24,647 nucleotides of DNA from positions 1-24,647 of the IMG/VR virus record IMGVR_UViG_3300029448_000418; one strand, given 5' to 3'. The stretch comes from a virus. This document shows positions 8,822 through 15,940 of this stretch, piece after piece (the stretch's first letter is position 1; each line of letters starts with the position of its first letter). A program made the position numbers and the translations under genes. The notes below the pieces were generated by a model. It saw only the letters and a program-made list of their open reading frames with translations, was not told the DNA's origin and ran no database searches.

Positions 8822-10874
8822 TGGTTAATCGCTCAGGAATATGGGATTTAAGACAAGTAGGTGTTAACGAAGTTAATCAGTTTTGGAAAACTTTATATTT
8901 ATTCCAAAGAGCAGTATTTATGGGTGGGTCAGGGTACGCAGCAGGATCGACAAATGCAGCAACTAATGTAGATTATCGAAATACTATAGATTATGTAACT
9001 ATAACTACAGATGGTAATGCGACTGATTTTGGAGACTTAACAAAAGGTAAACAAAAAAATGGTTCTGCAGGTGCATCTACTACTAGAGCCGTAAATATGG
9101 GAGGCGTTGTGTCTGATACTGGAGGTGGTAGTAATGTTGACAACCATAGTAATCTTATCGATTATATCACACTAGCAACAACAGGTAACGCTACAGACTT
9201 TGGCGATTTAACAGTAGGACGTGCATCTCTTGCAGGAGTAAGTAATCAGACTAGAGCAGTAGCAGGTGGTGGTATACTTAGTGGGGGTTCTAGAAGTAAT
9301 ACAATAGATTACATTACGATAGCCTCTACTGGTAACGCCACAGACTTTGGCGACAGAACTGAAACTTCATACTTACTTGGGGGAAACATACAATCTCCAA
9401 CAAGAGGGTGTTTTCATGGTGGTGACGGTTCTGATGTTACTCCTACTATAGAATATATTACTATAGCAAGTGTAGGTAATGCTACTGACTTTGGTGATTT
9501 AACAGAACAACATTACTCAGGAGCAGGATGTTCAAGTAACACTAGAGGAATAAGAAATGGTGGTCATAATAATTCTGCTGTTGTAAATATAATCGATTAC
9601 ATTACGATTGCAAGCACTGGCAATGCTACAGATTTTGGTGATTTACGCACAGTATTAAGTGGACACGGTTCTACTTCAAATCACACTAAAGGACTTATAG
9701 CAGGTGGAAATTCTCATGCAGCAAATCACGAAATACAAAAAATTACGATAGCTTCTACAGGAAATACCAGTGACTTTGGAGATATGACAGTAGGTAGATT
9801 TGGTACAACTGAAAGTTTTGCTGCAGCATCTGGTGCTCATGGAGGTCTTGGATAATGCCTAAATACACAGGTGGATTTGTAACAAATACAGAAGTAATTC
9901 CTGCAGGAGGTTTTTCTACTAGTGTAGCATCTGGTGTTTGGTCTATTCAAGAAGCACTTATGTATCATAAAGCAGGTATATTTCCAGTGTCAGGAAGTTT
10001 TAATACTATTGGAATGTTTATGGGTGGTAAGGATGGTTCAGATAATCTATTAAACACAATACAAACTGTGAATATTACTACTGGTGGAAACACTACAGAC
10101 TTCGGAGATACAAGTGCAGGTTTTGAAGAGGGATGTGCTGTAGGCAGTGCAACAAGAGCAGTATATCATTTAGGTTATACAGGCTCTATTGTAAATACAA
10201 TTGAATATGTTGCGTTTGCCACAGCAGGTAATGGTGCAGACTTTGGGGATTTAGCAATTACAAAATCTAATAGAGGCAGTTGTGGAAATTCTACAATAGG
10301 TACATTTGGTGGTTCAACTAATAACAGCTTTGAAAATAACATAGACCAAATAAATATTGTTTCAACAGGCAACGCTACGGACTTTGGTGATTTAACCGTT
10401 GCAAGAGGTTCTTGTGGAAATGGAATAAATAGTACAACTAGAGGTTGTTTTTTTGGTGGCCCTACTGATGGTTTTGGTAATAGGTCAAATGTTATCGACT
10501 ATATTACGTTTGGTTCAGCAGGTAACGCTACAGATTTTGGAGATGTAACCAATGGAGACAATTGTAGACAAGGTGGTGGAGCAAGCAGTTCAACCAGAGG
10601 TGTTATGGCACAGGGAAATTCTACAAATGTGCTTAGTTATATAACAATTGCAAACACTGGCAATGCAACGGACTTTGGTGATTTAAGTGCTGTTGCTAGA
10701 AATATAGGTGGGGTCTCTAGCGGTACAATAGGTGCTTTTACTATTGCTAGAACTGTAGTTACAATTGACCAAGTAACCATAGCAAGTACAGGCAATGCAA
10801 CGGACTTTGGTGATTTACTTACAGCTACTTCAGATGGTAGAGGAGCAGCTAGTAATGCTCATGGTGGAATAGCT
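7919..10874 (+). repeat. Eighteen kelch-like coding repeats across three genes
   Basis: Each of the three consecutive genes contains six in-frame repeats of about 140-170 bases. The best-conserved core encodes GN(A/V/T)TDFG(D/N/S)L, with DNA near 'ggtaatgctacagactttgg'. The interval between a GNATDFGDL core and the next TRG--GG pair is fairly constant (about 15-20 residues). The loop after the Gly-Gly pair varies in length and sequence. The shared core offers many short homologous stretches for recombination within and between genes. Confidence 0.8.
8821..9855 (+). CDS. Adhesin-like tail protein 2: six kelch-like repeats
   Basis: 344 residues, with ATG overlapping the previous stop by one base (TAATG). 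The short N-terminus (MVNRSGIWDLRQVGVNEVNQ) lacks the FN3 domain of its upstream paralogue and may serve as an attachment helix. From about residue 29 there are six repeats with 'TRAv.GGG...NTIDYITIASTGNATDFGDL' architecture; repeat 3 has 'GDR' instead of 'GDL', and the sixth starts 'TKGLIAGG'. The C-terminus 'SGAHGGLG' mirrors its neighbours. A six-bladed propeller is inferred. The variable loops after each Gly-Gly would sit together on one face, a plausible binding surface. The exact ligand is unknown. Confidence 0.65.
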   Translation: MVNRSGIWDLRQVGVNEVNQFWKTLYLFQRAVFMGGSGYAAGSTNAATNVDYRNTIDYVTITTDGNATDFGDLTKGKQKNGSAGASTTRAVNMGGVVSDTGGGSNVDNHSNLIDYITLATTGNATDFGDLTVGRASLAGVSNQTRAVAGGGILSGGSRSNTIDYITIASTGNATDFGDRTETSYLLGGNIQSPTRGCFHGGDGSDVTPTIEYITIASVGNATDFGDLTEQHYSGAGCSSNTRGIRNGGHNNSAVVNIIDYITIASTGNATDFGDLRTVLSGHGSTSNHTKGLIAGGNSHAANHEIQKITIASTGNTSDFGDMTVGRFGTTESFAAASGAHGGLG

Positions 10875-10877
10875 TAA
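9855..10877 (+). CDS. Adhesin-like tail protein 3: six kelch-like repeats
   Basis: 340 residues, one-base TAATG overlap with the previous gene and a GGAGG motif at 9841-9845 within the previous coding end. The N-terminus 'GFVTNTEVIPAGGF' then 'ASGVWSIQEALMYHKAGIFP' is a motif I recall from marine phage tail proteins (GVW-SIxEA-type segment before the tail domain). From about residue 49 there are six repeats. They are the most degenerate of the three genes: the Gly-Gly is replaced in repeats 2 (YHLGY), 5 (MAQGN) and 6 (FTIAR), though GNATDFGDL is kept. Ends 'SNAHGGIA'. Probably a third propeller with different surface loops. Confidence 0.65.
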   Translation: MPKYTGGFVTNTEVIPAGGFSTSVASGVWSIQEALMYHKAGIFPVSGSFNTIGMFMGGKDGSDNLLNTIQTVNITTGGNTTDFGDTSAGFEEGCAVGSATRAVYHLGYTGSIVNTIEYVAFATAGNGADFGDLAITKSNRGSCGNSTIGTFGGSTNNSFENNIDQINIVSTGNATDFGDLTVARGSCGNGINSTTRGCFFGGPTDGFGNRSNVIDYITFGSAGNATDFGDVTNGDNCRQGGGASSSTRGVMAQGNSTNVLSYITIANTGNATDFGDLSAVARNIGGVSSGTIGAFTIARTVVTIDQVTIASTGNATDFGDLLTATSDGRGAASNAHGGIA

Positions 10878-10897
10878 TTTTAAAAGGAAAAAAAAAC

Positions 10898-11254
10898 ATG
10901 GCTCATAAAGTAGTAAAATATAGATTAGAAGCAGACGGTACAATACCAACTTGGTTAAAGTTTGGTGTGTCTCAAAGTACAGGTGGTATGTATCCTATAG
11001 CGGATAATACTTTTTCAAGCCCAAGAGACTATGTAATGATTGGCATTTCAGATGATGGAGAGGCAATACCAACAGATGCAAAGGTAGGTGAGATAGCAAG
11101 TAAAGACGACTTAACAACATATCTTACAAGTATCAGTGTAGTAGATGGCACACAAACTTGGAAACAAATAAATAGTGATGGCGAAGAAGAAGACTTTGTA
11201 CCTGCTACAGCAGCGACTGCAATATGGAATGACTTAGACACATTGAATGGATAG
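10898..11254 (+). CDS. Small hypothetical virion-region protein
   Basis: 118 residues, start ATG 10898 with AAAAGGAAA upstream. It has 'YRLEADGTIPTWLKFGVSQS', 'GGMYPIADNT' and 'RDYVMIGISDDGE' segments, no membrane segment and no recognised motif. The acidic C-terminal part ends in a short helix (AAATAIWNDLDTLNG-like). It follows the adhesin cluster on the same strand and overlaps the next gene by 8 bases, so it is probably part of the tail-tip group or an accessory protein. Function unknown. Confidence 0.5.
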   Translation: MAHKVVKYRLEADGTIPTWLKFGVSQSTGGMYPIADNTFSSPRDYVMIGISDDGEAIPTDAKVGEIASKDDLTTYLTSISVVDGTQTWKQINSDGEEEDFVPATAATAIWNDLDTLNG

Positions 11255-11636
11255 TGCGTATATATACTACAAGAAAATAAATGTAGATGAATTGCAGTAT
11301 GGAGTTAACAGACCTAGTTCGTGGTGGAATGAAATATCTATAAGATTAGAAGGGTTAAATAAAATAAAAAAATCTATACAAGAAGAAGGTCTTAGAAATC
11401 CTTTAATTGTAAATGAAACGAATAACAAATACATAGTTGAAATAGGAAATCAAAGACTTCAAGCTTTAAAGGATTTAAATATAAAAAACGCAGACTGTGT
11501 ATTGTATACAGATACAGAAGATAAAAATTTAAAAGAAATAAAAACATTAGAAGATTTGAATATGTATTTTAAAGACCCAACTTCTTCTTGGAATTATCCA
11601 GAACCTAGCAACAGAAAATTTTGGGGCAGTTACTAA
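11247..11636 (+). CDS. ParB/Srx-like domain protein
   Basis: 129 residues. Residues about 9-90 fit a ParB/sulfiredoxin-like fold: 'INVDELQYG' opening strand, a helix 'LEGLNKIKKSIQEEGLRNPL', then 'IVNETNNKYIVEIGNQRLQA' and 'LKDLNIKNADCVLY'. The GNQRLQAL segment (residues 67-74) is the equivalent of the nucleotide-binding G-H/E-R-R motif of ParB (GxRRxxA), with Asn-Gln in place of the usual acidic/Arg pair. No HTH follows, so it is not a full partition protein. It overlaps the upstream gene by 8 bases and has no obvious ribosome site, suggesting translational coupling. Stand-alone ParB-like proteins occur in phages and some are nucleases or CTPases; which applies here is unknown. Confidence 0.65.
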   Translation: MDSAYIYYKKINVDELQYGVNRPSSWWNEISIRLEGLNKIKKSIQEEGLRNPLIVNETNNKYIVEIGNQRLQALKDLNIKNADCVLYTDTEDKNLKEIKTLEDLNMYFKDPTSSWNYPEPSNRKFWGSY

Positions 11637-11643
11637 AATTAAA

Positions 11644-11699
11644 TTCTTGACAAACACAAAATAATATAGTACAATTGGGTACACCTACCCTGTCAAGAA
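11644..11699. repeat. Nested inverted repeats flanking the promoter
   Basis: A perfect 9-base inverted repeat, TTCTTGACA at 11644-11652 and TGTCAAGAA at 11691-11699, encloses the whole promoter; the left arm contains the -35 box. Inside, GGGTA (11677-11681) and TACCC (11686-11690) flank a 4-base loop just at the predicted start. The right outer arm directly abuts TACCC. No T-tract follows on the plus strand, so it is not an ordinary terminator. It could be an operator or control hairpin. Confidence 0.65.
11647..11675 (+). promoter_or_regulatory. Sigma-70-type promoter
   Basis: TTGACA at 11647-11652 (perfect -35 consensus), a 17-base spacer (11653-11669) and TACAAT at 11670-11675 (one mismatch from TATAAT). 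The predicted start is near 11682, about 34 bases upstream of the ATG at 11716. It lies in the only sizeable gap on the plus strand apart from the capsid hairpin, so it probably drives the gene group 11716-20690 by host RNA polymerase. Confidence 0.75.
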
Positions 11700-11715
11700 A
11701 AAGGATATATAATAT

Positions 11716-12546
11716 ATGAAAAATGAATTAGTAGTAAAGACTATAGGAACTTCACTGGTTGATGCAAAACCAGAGTACAAGACTATGCTTGCTAACATAG
11801 ACGAAAAAATGCCAGCGATTCAACATGCATCTTCTAACTTCTATAAATCCCATTCACAGTTTATGAGTGTGACTTTAGACGTAACAGCTATTACACCTAT
11901 ACGTTCTATCAAACACACACTAGCTGAAATAGATAAAACTAAAAGTGCGTTGCAAGAAGCACACATTAATATGCAAAAGAAAGCTGTTAAGTTAAAAAAG
12001 AAACAACGTAAACTAGAGAAGTGTACAGATGATTTAGACAAAGAAATGTTAGAAATAGAAGTACTTGAGCTACAAACGCATTCGTTTAATGCACAAAACT
12101 CTGTACAAGCTGCAGTACGAAAGATGAACTTCTTTGTAAATCAATATGAATCTTTACTTAATCATTTAGGCATAGATGAGATTACAGAAGAAATGTATGA
12201 AGTAGAAGAAAACAGATACCACATAATGACAGCCATGAAACAGGCACTTATATCTGCTAGACCTAGAGGTGGTTCTATAGATGAAGGTAATCAAATATAT
12301 ATGTTTGACTTAGGTATTAGTGGAGCACAGGCACAGGCAGAAGTGTACGCATATCTTAATTTTGAAAATGAGTTAATTAAAAAGGGTCAAGCTCCGACTC
12401 ATGAGCATACTATGCAGTGGTTAGAAGCGTGTGCAGACAAGTTTGCTGATGACCCTAAGAAATTTACACAGCGTAGAGGTTTTACTATACTAGATAAACA
12501 GTCTCTAACTAACACACCTCAGTTAGAGAATAATAATGAACAATAA
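11716..12546 (+). CDS. Coiled-coil hypothetical protein
   Basis: 276 residues; start ATG 11716, with AAGGA at 11701-11705. Residues about 62-145 are strongly helical and charged (IDKTKSALQEAHINMQKKAV, KKKQRKLEK), indicating a coiled coil. A C-terminal globular part follows (RPRGGSIDEGNQIYMFDLG, then 'QAQAEVYAYLNFENELIKKG' and 'HTMQWLEACADKFADDP'). No signal peptide, membrane segment or enzyme motif is seen. I recall similar sequences as unassigned proteins in marine phages. As first gene after the promoter it may be a scaffold-like, regulatory or virion protein; no evidence decides between these. Confidence 0.55.
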   Translation: MKNELVVKTIGTSLVDAKPEYKTMLANIDEKMPAIQHASSNFYKSHSQFMSVTLDVTAITPIRSIKHTLAEIDKTKSALQEAHINMQKKAVKLKKKQRKLEKCTDDLDKEMLEIEVLELQTHSFNAQNSVQAAVRKMNFFVNQYESLLNHLGIDEITEEMYEVEENRYHIMTAMKQALISARPRGGSIDEGNQIYMFDLGISGAQAQAEVYAYLNFENELIKKGQAPTHEHTMQWLEACADKFADDPKKFTQRRGFTILDKQSLTNTPQLENNNEQ

Positions 12547-12560
12547 GGAGTAGTACCATC
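12545..12560 (+). promoter_or_regulatory. Ribosome site and putative AUC start codon
   Basis: AAGGAG at 12545-12550 overlaps the stop of the preceding gene (12544-12546), and 7 bases later comes ATC at 12558. The frame from ATC reads I/M-DPISIALVSF and runs without a stop into the downstream ORF. The first in-frame ATG (12636) has no ribosome site. The spacing is ideal for AUC initiation. Confidence 0.6.
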
Positions 12561-12986
12561 GACCCTATAAGCATTGCCCTAGTTTCATTCACTGCTCTTA
12601 AAAAGGGCATTGCTTTAGGTAAAGACCTTTCAACTATGGGCAAAGACCTAAACAAAGTCTTTGATTTTATTGATGGAACAAAGCAAGCCCAGAAAACTGG
12701 TAATAAAAATGACCCACTCTCCGATTACATTGCCTATGAAAAGGCACTGGACATGGAGAAACAACTAGAGCAGGTCATATGGGAGACAAGAGGGTCAAAG
12801 GGTGTAACTACCTTTAAACGCATGAGAGCACAAGCTACAGAGCGAGACAGGCAGTCTAAGTATGCATCCATTAAAAGACGCAATCAAATAGTTAATGTAC
12901 TTTCTATTATATTTGGCATAGTTGTATTTGCAGGTGGTCTAGTAGGCATGATATTTCTTGCCAAGTATTTACAGGAGTTACAGTAG
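12558..12986 (+). CDS. Small C-terminally anchored membrane protein (probable AUC start)
   Basis: 142 residues if translation starts at ATC 12558; only 116 from the first ATG at 12636. The N-terminal segment (D-PISIALVSFTALKKGIALG) resembles the 'MDPxSIAL' beginning that I recall for small marine phage proteins of this architecture, and AAGGAG lies 7 bases upstream. The middle is helical and charged (residues 50-105). Residues 111-134 form one hydrophobic segment (IVNVLSIIFGIVVFAGGLVG), with basic residues before it, so the protein should be anchored at the C-terminal end with the N-terminal part in the cytoplasm. A role in lysis (holin-like, antiholin) or in ejection is possible; there is no diagnostic motif. 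Next gene begins 1 base after its stop. Confidence 0.6.
   Translation: MDPISIALVSFTALKKGIALGKDLSTMGKDLNKVFDFIDGTKQAQKTGNKNDPLSDYIAYEKALDMEKQLEQVIWETRGSKGVTTFKRMRAQATERDRQSKYASIKRRNQIVNVLSIIFGIVVFAGGLVGMIFLAKYLQELQ
12570..12614 (+). other. Imperfect stem-loop just inside the AUC-started gene
   Basis: Bases 12575-12580 (TGCCCT) pair with 12604-12609 (AGGGCA). After one T-T mismatch, 12570-12573 pair with 12611-12614. This gives ten pairs around a 23-base loop. It begins nine bases after the putative AUC codon. The heptamer GCATTGC is also directly repeated at 12571-12577 and 12607-12613. Confidence 0.45.
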
Positions 12987-12987
12987 T

Positions 12988-13218
12988 ATGGAAATTAGCC
13001 CTATAATATTTTGGAATGTAGTCTTAACACTTATAATAGCACCTGCATTCTGGACATTTAGAAACCTTATGCAGGAAGTTAAACGCATAGATATACTCCT
13101 GAATAGAACAAGAGAAGACTACGCTACTCGTAAAGAAATGAGAGATGACATGAAGTTAGTTGTTGATGCACTACACAGAGTAGAAGATAAATTAGATAGA
13201 GTATTGAGCAAGGAATAA
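12988..13218 (+). CDS. Small N-terminally anchored membrane protein with coiled coil
   Basis: 76 residues from ATG 12988, chosen because AGGAG lies at 12973-12977. A TTG at 12958 would extend the frame but has no ribosome site and overlaps the upstream gene. Residues about 5-23 are a hydrophobic helix (PIIFWNVVLTLIIAPAFW); residues 27-75 are a charged amphipathic helix (DYATRKEMRDDMKLVVDAL, 'HRVEDKLDRVLSK') predicted to form a coiled coil. Paired with the preceding membrane protein, it could belong to a lysis module (holin or spanin-like), or be a membrane-anchored virion accessory. No lipobox or proline-rich spanin mark is present. Confidence 0.6.
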   Translation: MEISPIIFWNVVLTLIIAPAFWTFRNLMQEVKRIDILLNRTREDYATRKEMRDDMKLVVDALHRVEDKLDRVLSKE

Positions 13219-13223
13219 ATTAG

Positions 13224-15194
13224 ATGGCAAGTAAACAATTTAGAATATCTCCTGAAGCTACAAAAAGAATAGCAGAAAGTATGTCACCACCGTATACAGG
13301 TGATATGCGTAAGTTTCCTGAGTTTCTTAAAAGTAGTGCAGCAGGGCAAGCTAAACTAGCTGCTATTAAAAAAGCTGCAGGTGGTATGATTTTAAAAGCA
13401 TCTGCAGGAACATTTGCAAATAGAAGAGATGCATCCATTGGTTCTAAAGTTGGAGAAACTGTTACTGTTGGTGGTAAATCATATGTTAAAACTGCAGGAC
13501 GTAATGCAGGAGAAGTTGCTTATTTAAAACCTGTAGAAGCAGAGACAACACCTGTAGAAACACCTGTTATTACACCAACTGTTGCACCACCACCACCACC
13601 ACCTGCTCCTATTAAACCTATAGGAGATGCAATGACAGATAGAGCATTTAATCCTAATTTACAAGGTGAGCAAAGAGTTGCTCCTGAAAAAATAGAAGTA
13701 AAAGAAAATCAATTAATTAAAGAAGGCACAGGTTCATTAGAAGGAGAAGGAGCTAAAGCGGAAATAACTGAAGGTGTTACTGCAGAGGCAACAGCACCTG
13801 TTCAATCTAAAACTGCTACGGTAGATCCTACATTAATAGGAGACAACATACCTGAAGCAACTGCTGTTAAAGGTGAGGTATCCCCTGAAGCAGTTATAGA
13901 TCCTGAACAACAAACAGATACAGCTTTAACTGATATGGAAGCCGTGCAAGGTACAGCACAAACTGTTAAAGATGCTCCTGTACGTACAGTGCAAGAAGGA
14001 GAAATGGATGTAGGTTCTACTGTAGATATGGATAAGGTAGGAGAAACCTTTGGTACAGGAGAAGTAAAAGCTGCATCTGTTAAAGATGAATTAACTACAT
14101 TAATGGATGAATTTGAAGGGGGTAATAATCCTGTTTGGGCTACAGGTGGTATGCGTAAAGCAAATCAAATACTTGCAGCAAGAGGATTAAGTGCTTCTTC
14201 TATGGCAGGGCAAGCTATTATACAAGCAATGATGGAATCTGCATTACCTATTGCTCAAATGGAAGCAAACAATAAACAACAAATGAATCTAATGAAAGCA
14301 GAACAACGTGCTAAGTTTTTACAATTAGATTTTGACCAAGAGTTTGAAGCTAAAGTTATTAAGGCAACTAAAATTAGTGACATAGCTAACATGAACTTTA
14401 ATGCAGAACAACAAGTAGCATTAGAAAATGCACGTATGGCACAAACAATGGAGTTGGCTAACTTAGATAGTAGAAAAGCTATGCAGATGGCACAAGCTGC
14501 ACAAATATCACAGCTTGAACTAACAAACTTAAACAACAGACAACAAGCAGAAGTAATGAATGCCCAAAACTTTTTAGCTATGGACATGGCAAACTTAGAT
14601 AGAGAACAAGCAACTGAAATATTTAATACTCAAAACCGTGTTCAAACTATGTTTAACGATCAAGCTGCTTCTAATGCTGCTAAACAATTTAATGCGTCTA
14701 GTGAAAATCAAACAAATCAATTTTTTGCAGGTTTAAAAACTCAAGTGGATATGCAAAATGCTGCACAAAAAACTGCTATGTCTCAATTTAATTCAGGACA
14801 AAAGAATGCAGCATCACAATTCAATGCAAGTGTACAAAATCAACGTGACCAGTTCAATGCACAGAACCAGATGGTAATTGCACAGGGTAATGTGCAGTGG
14901 AGAAGGGCTATAGCTACTGGAGATACTGCTGCTATTAATAGAGCTAATGAATTAAATGCTACTGCTTTACTTAATATGTCAAGTCAAGCCTATCAAAATT
15001 TGTGGCAAGAACATGCGGATACTATGGAACGATCATGGAAGACAGCAGAAAATGCTCAAGACAGATTAAATCAACTAGCAGCTATATCTATGCAAGGTGA
15101 AATAGATATGACTCTTGGGGATAAAGAGGCTAAGTCTAACAACATGGGAATAATTGGAAATTTAATAGGAAAAGTAATAAATCCGTTTAGTTAA
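13224..15194 (+). CDS. Large Gln/Asn-rich helical protein, probable internal virion protein
   Basis: 656 residues; start ATG 13224 with AAGGAA upstream, 5 bases after the previous stop. N-terminal region (1-110) is basic and Gly/Ala-rich. Around residue 121 is a run of prolines (VAPPPPPPAPI). Residues about 130-290 are acidic and low complexity (EGEGAKAEIT, 'VDPTLIGDNIPEA'). From about 300 to 620 it is almost all helix with many Gln, Asn, Met and Ala, including short repeats of the type 'NAAKQFNASSENQTNQF' and 'ASQFNASVQNQRDQFNAQNQ' near 475-555. This composition is usual for internal/ejection proteins of podoviruses. Function is inferred from composition and context; no enzymatic domain seen. 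Confidence 0.55.
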   Translation: MASKQFRISPEATKRIAESMSPPYTGDMRKFPEFLKSSAAGQAKLAAIKKAAGGMILKASAGTFANRRDASIGSKVGETVTVGGKSYVKTAGRNAGEVAYLKPVEAETTPVETPVITPTVAPPPPPPAPIKPIGDAMTDRAFNPNLQGEQRVAPEKIEVKENQLIKEGTGSLEGEGAKAEITEGVTAEATAPVQSKTATVDPTLIGDNIPEATAVKGEVSPEAVIDPEQQTDTALTDMEAVQGTAQTVKDAPVRTVQEGEMDVGSTVDMDKVGETFGTGEVKAASVKDELTTLMDEFEGGNNPVWATGGMRKANQILAARGLSASSMAGQAIIQAMMESALPIAQMEANNKQQMNLMKAEQRAKFLQLDFDQEFEAKVIKATKISDIANMNFNAEQQVALENARMAQTMELANLDSRKAMQMAQAAQISQLELTNLNNRQQAEVMNAQNFLAMDMANLDREQATEIFNTQNRVQTMFNDQAASNAAKQFNASSENQTNQFFAGLKTQVDMQNAAQKTAMSQFNSGQKNAASQFNASVQNQRDQFNAQNQMVIAQGNVQWRRAIATGDTAAINRANELNATALLNMSSQAYQNLWQEHADTMERSWKTAENAQDRLNQLAAISMQGEIDMTLGDKEAKSNNMGIIGNLIGKVINPFS

Positions 15195-15209
15195 TAAGGA
15201 GAAACACGT

Positions 15210-15431
15210 ATGATATATGGTAATGCTAAACCTGCAATGAAAAAAACCATGAAAACATTTAATAAAAATTATAAAGCTGTAGTTGCAAAACAACAAGACC
15301 CTAGAGAACAGTATTCTAATTCTTTAATGACTAGAAAACCTAAAAAACAAACTATGAATACTATGCCTAATCAACCTAGTATGTATGTTGAGGGTGCAGT
15401 AAGACAACTAAGAACAATGAGGAATGCATAA
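15210..15431 (+). CDS. Small basic hypothetical protein
   Basis: 73 residues, start ATG 15210 with AAGGAG upstream. Strongly basic (KKTMKTFNKNYKAVVAKQQD, 'RKPKKQTMNTMP'), without membrane segments or known domains. Its last base is shared with the ATG of the next gene (TAATG), so translation is coupled. It sits among putative internal virion genes and might be a small DNA-contacting or assembly protein; this is speculation. Confidence 0.5.
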   Translation: MIYGNAKPAMKKTMKTFNKNYKAVVAKQQDPREQYSNSLMTRKPKKQTMNTMPNQPSMYVEGAVRQLRTMRNA

Positions 15432-15940
15432 TGGTAGAGTTCCCACAATTTGACGCACCAATAGCAGGTGAATCTTTAACTGCTGAACTAGGTTCTCGTC
15501 CTTGGCAAAGTCCACCACAGTTTGCAAAGGTAGAGGACGTAATAGGTTTTTATACAGAAAAATTACTAGATCCTAAAGTATCAAGTAATGTCGTTGTTGC
15601 ACTAGATAACGATATACCTATTAGCGTACTTGTAAATAGTATGATGCTTGGTTCAGTAATGGAAGGCATTCACACAATAGATGTAGGTGTTATTGTAACT
15701 CCATTGCTTGTAGAACTATGTGAGTTTATAGCTAATGAAGCAGAAATAAAATATACTACAGGTTTAGAAGAAGAAGATGACGATAGTATTATAGATAGTG
15801 TTGTAGGAAAAAAAGCTATAGAACAATTTAAAAAGCAGAGTGGAGAGGACGATGAAGAACCTACGTTAAGTAAAGAACCTGCACCTGAACCAAAAGGGTT
15901 GATGGCTAGACCTACACAAGAACCAGAAGGAGTAATGTAA
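15431..15940 (+). CDS. Hypothetical virion-region protein (FDAPIAGESLT family)
   Basis: 169 residues. Opens 'VEFPQFDAPIAGESLTAELG' and 'RPWQSPPQFAKVEDVIGFYT', followed by 'NDIPISVLVNSMMLGSVMEG' and 'HTIDVGVIVTPLLVELCEFI' helices, with an acidic tail ending 'PKGLMARP'. I remember closely similar openings ('FDAPIPGxSLT.E.G..PWE.PPQ') in unassigned proteins of marine phages, including cyanophages, usually next to structural genes. No catalytic motif is visible. Coupled on both sides by TAATG overlaps. Probably a conserved virion or assembly factor. Confidence 0.6.
   Translation: MVEFPQFDAPIAGESLTAELGSRPWQSPPQFAKVEDVIGFYTEKLLDPKVSSNVVVALDNDIPISVLVNSMMLGSVMEGIHTIDVGVIVTPLLVELCEFIANEAEIKYTTGLEEEDDDSIIDSVVGKKAIEQFKKQSGEDDEEPTLSKEPAPEPKGLMARPTQEPEGVM

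Noticed and set aside
7598-10877. Diversity-generating retroelement target
   Set aside because: No reverse transcriptase or template repeat was seen in the window, and no adenine-biased variable copy near a gene end. The rest of the genome was not visible.
12958-12987. TTG start for the second small membrane protein
   Set aside because: It would overlap the upstream gene and has no ribosome site; ATG 12988 has AGGAG.
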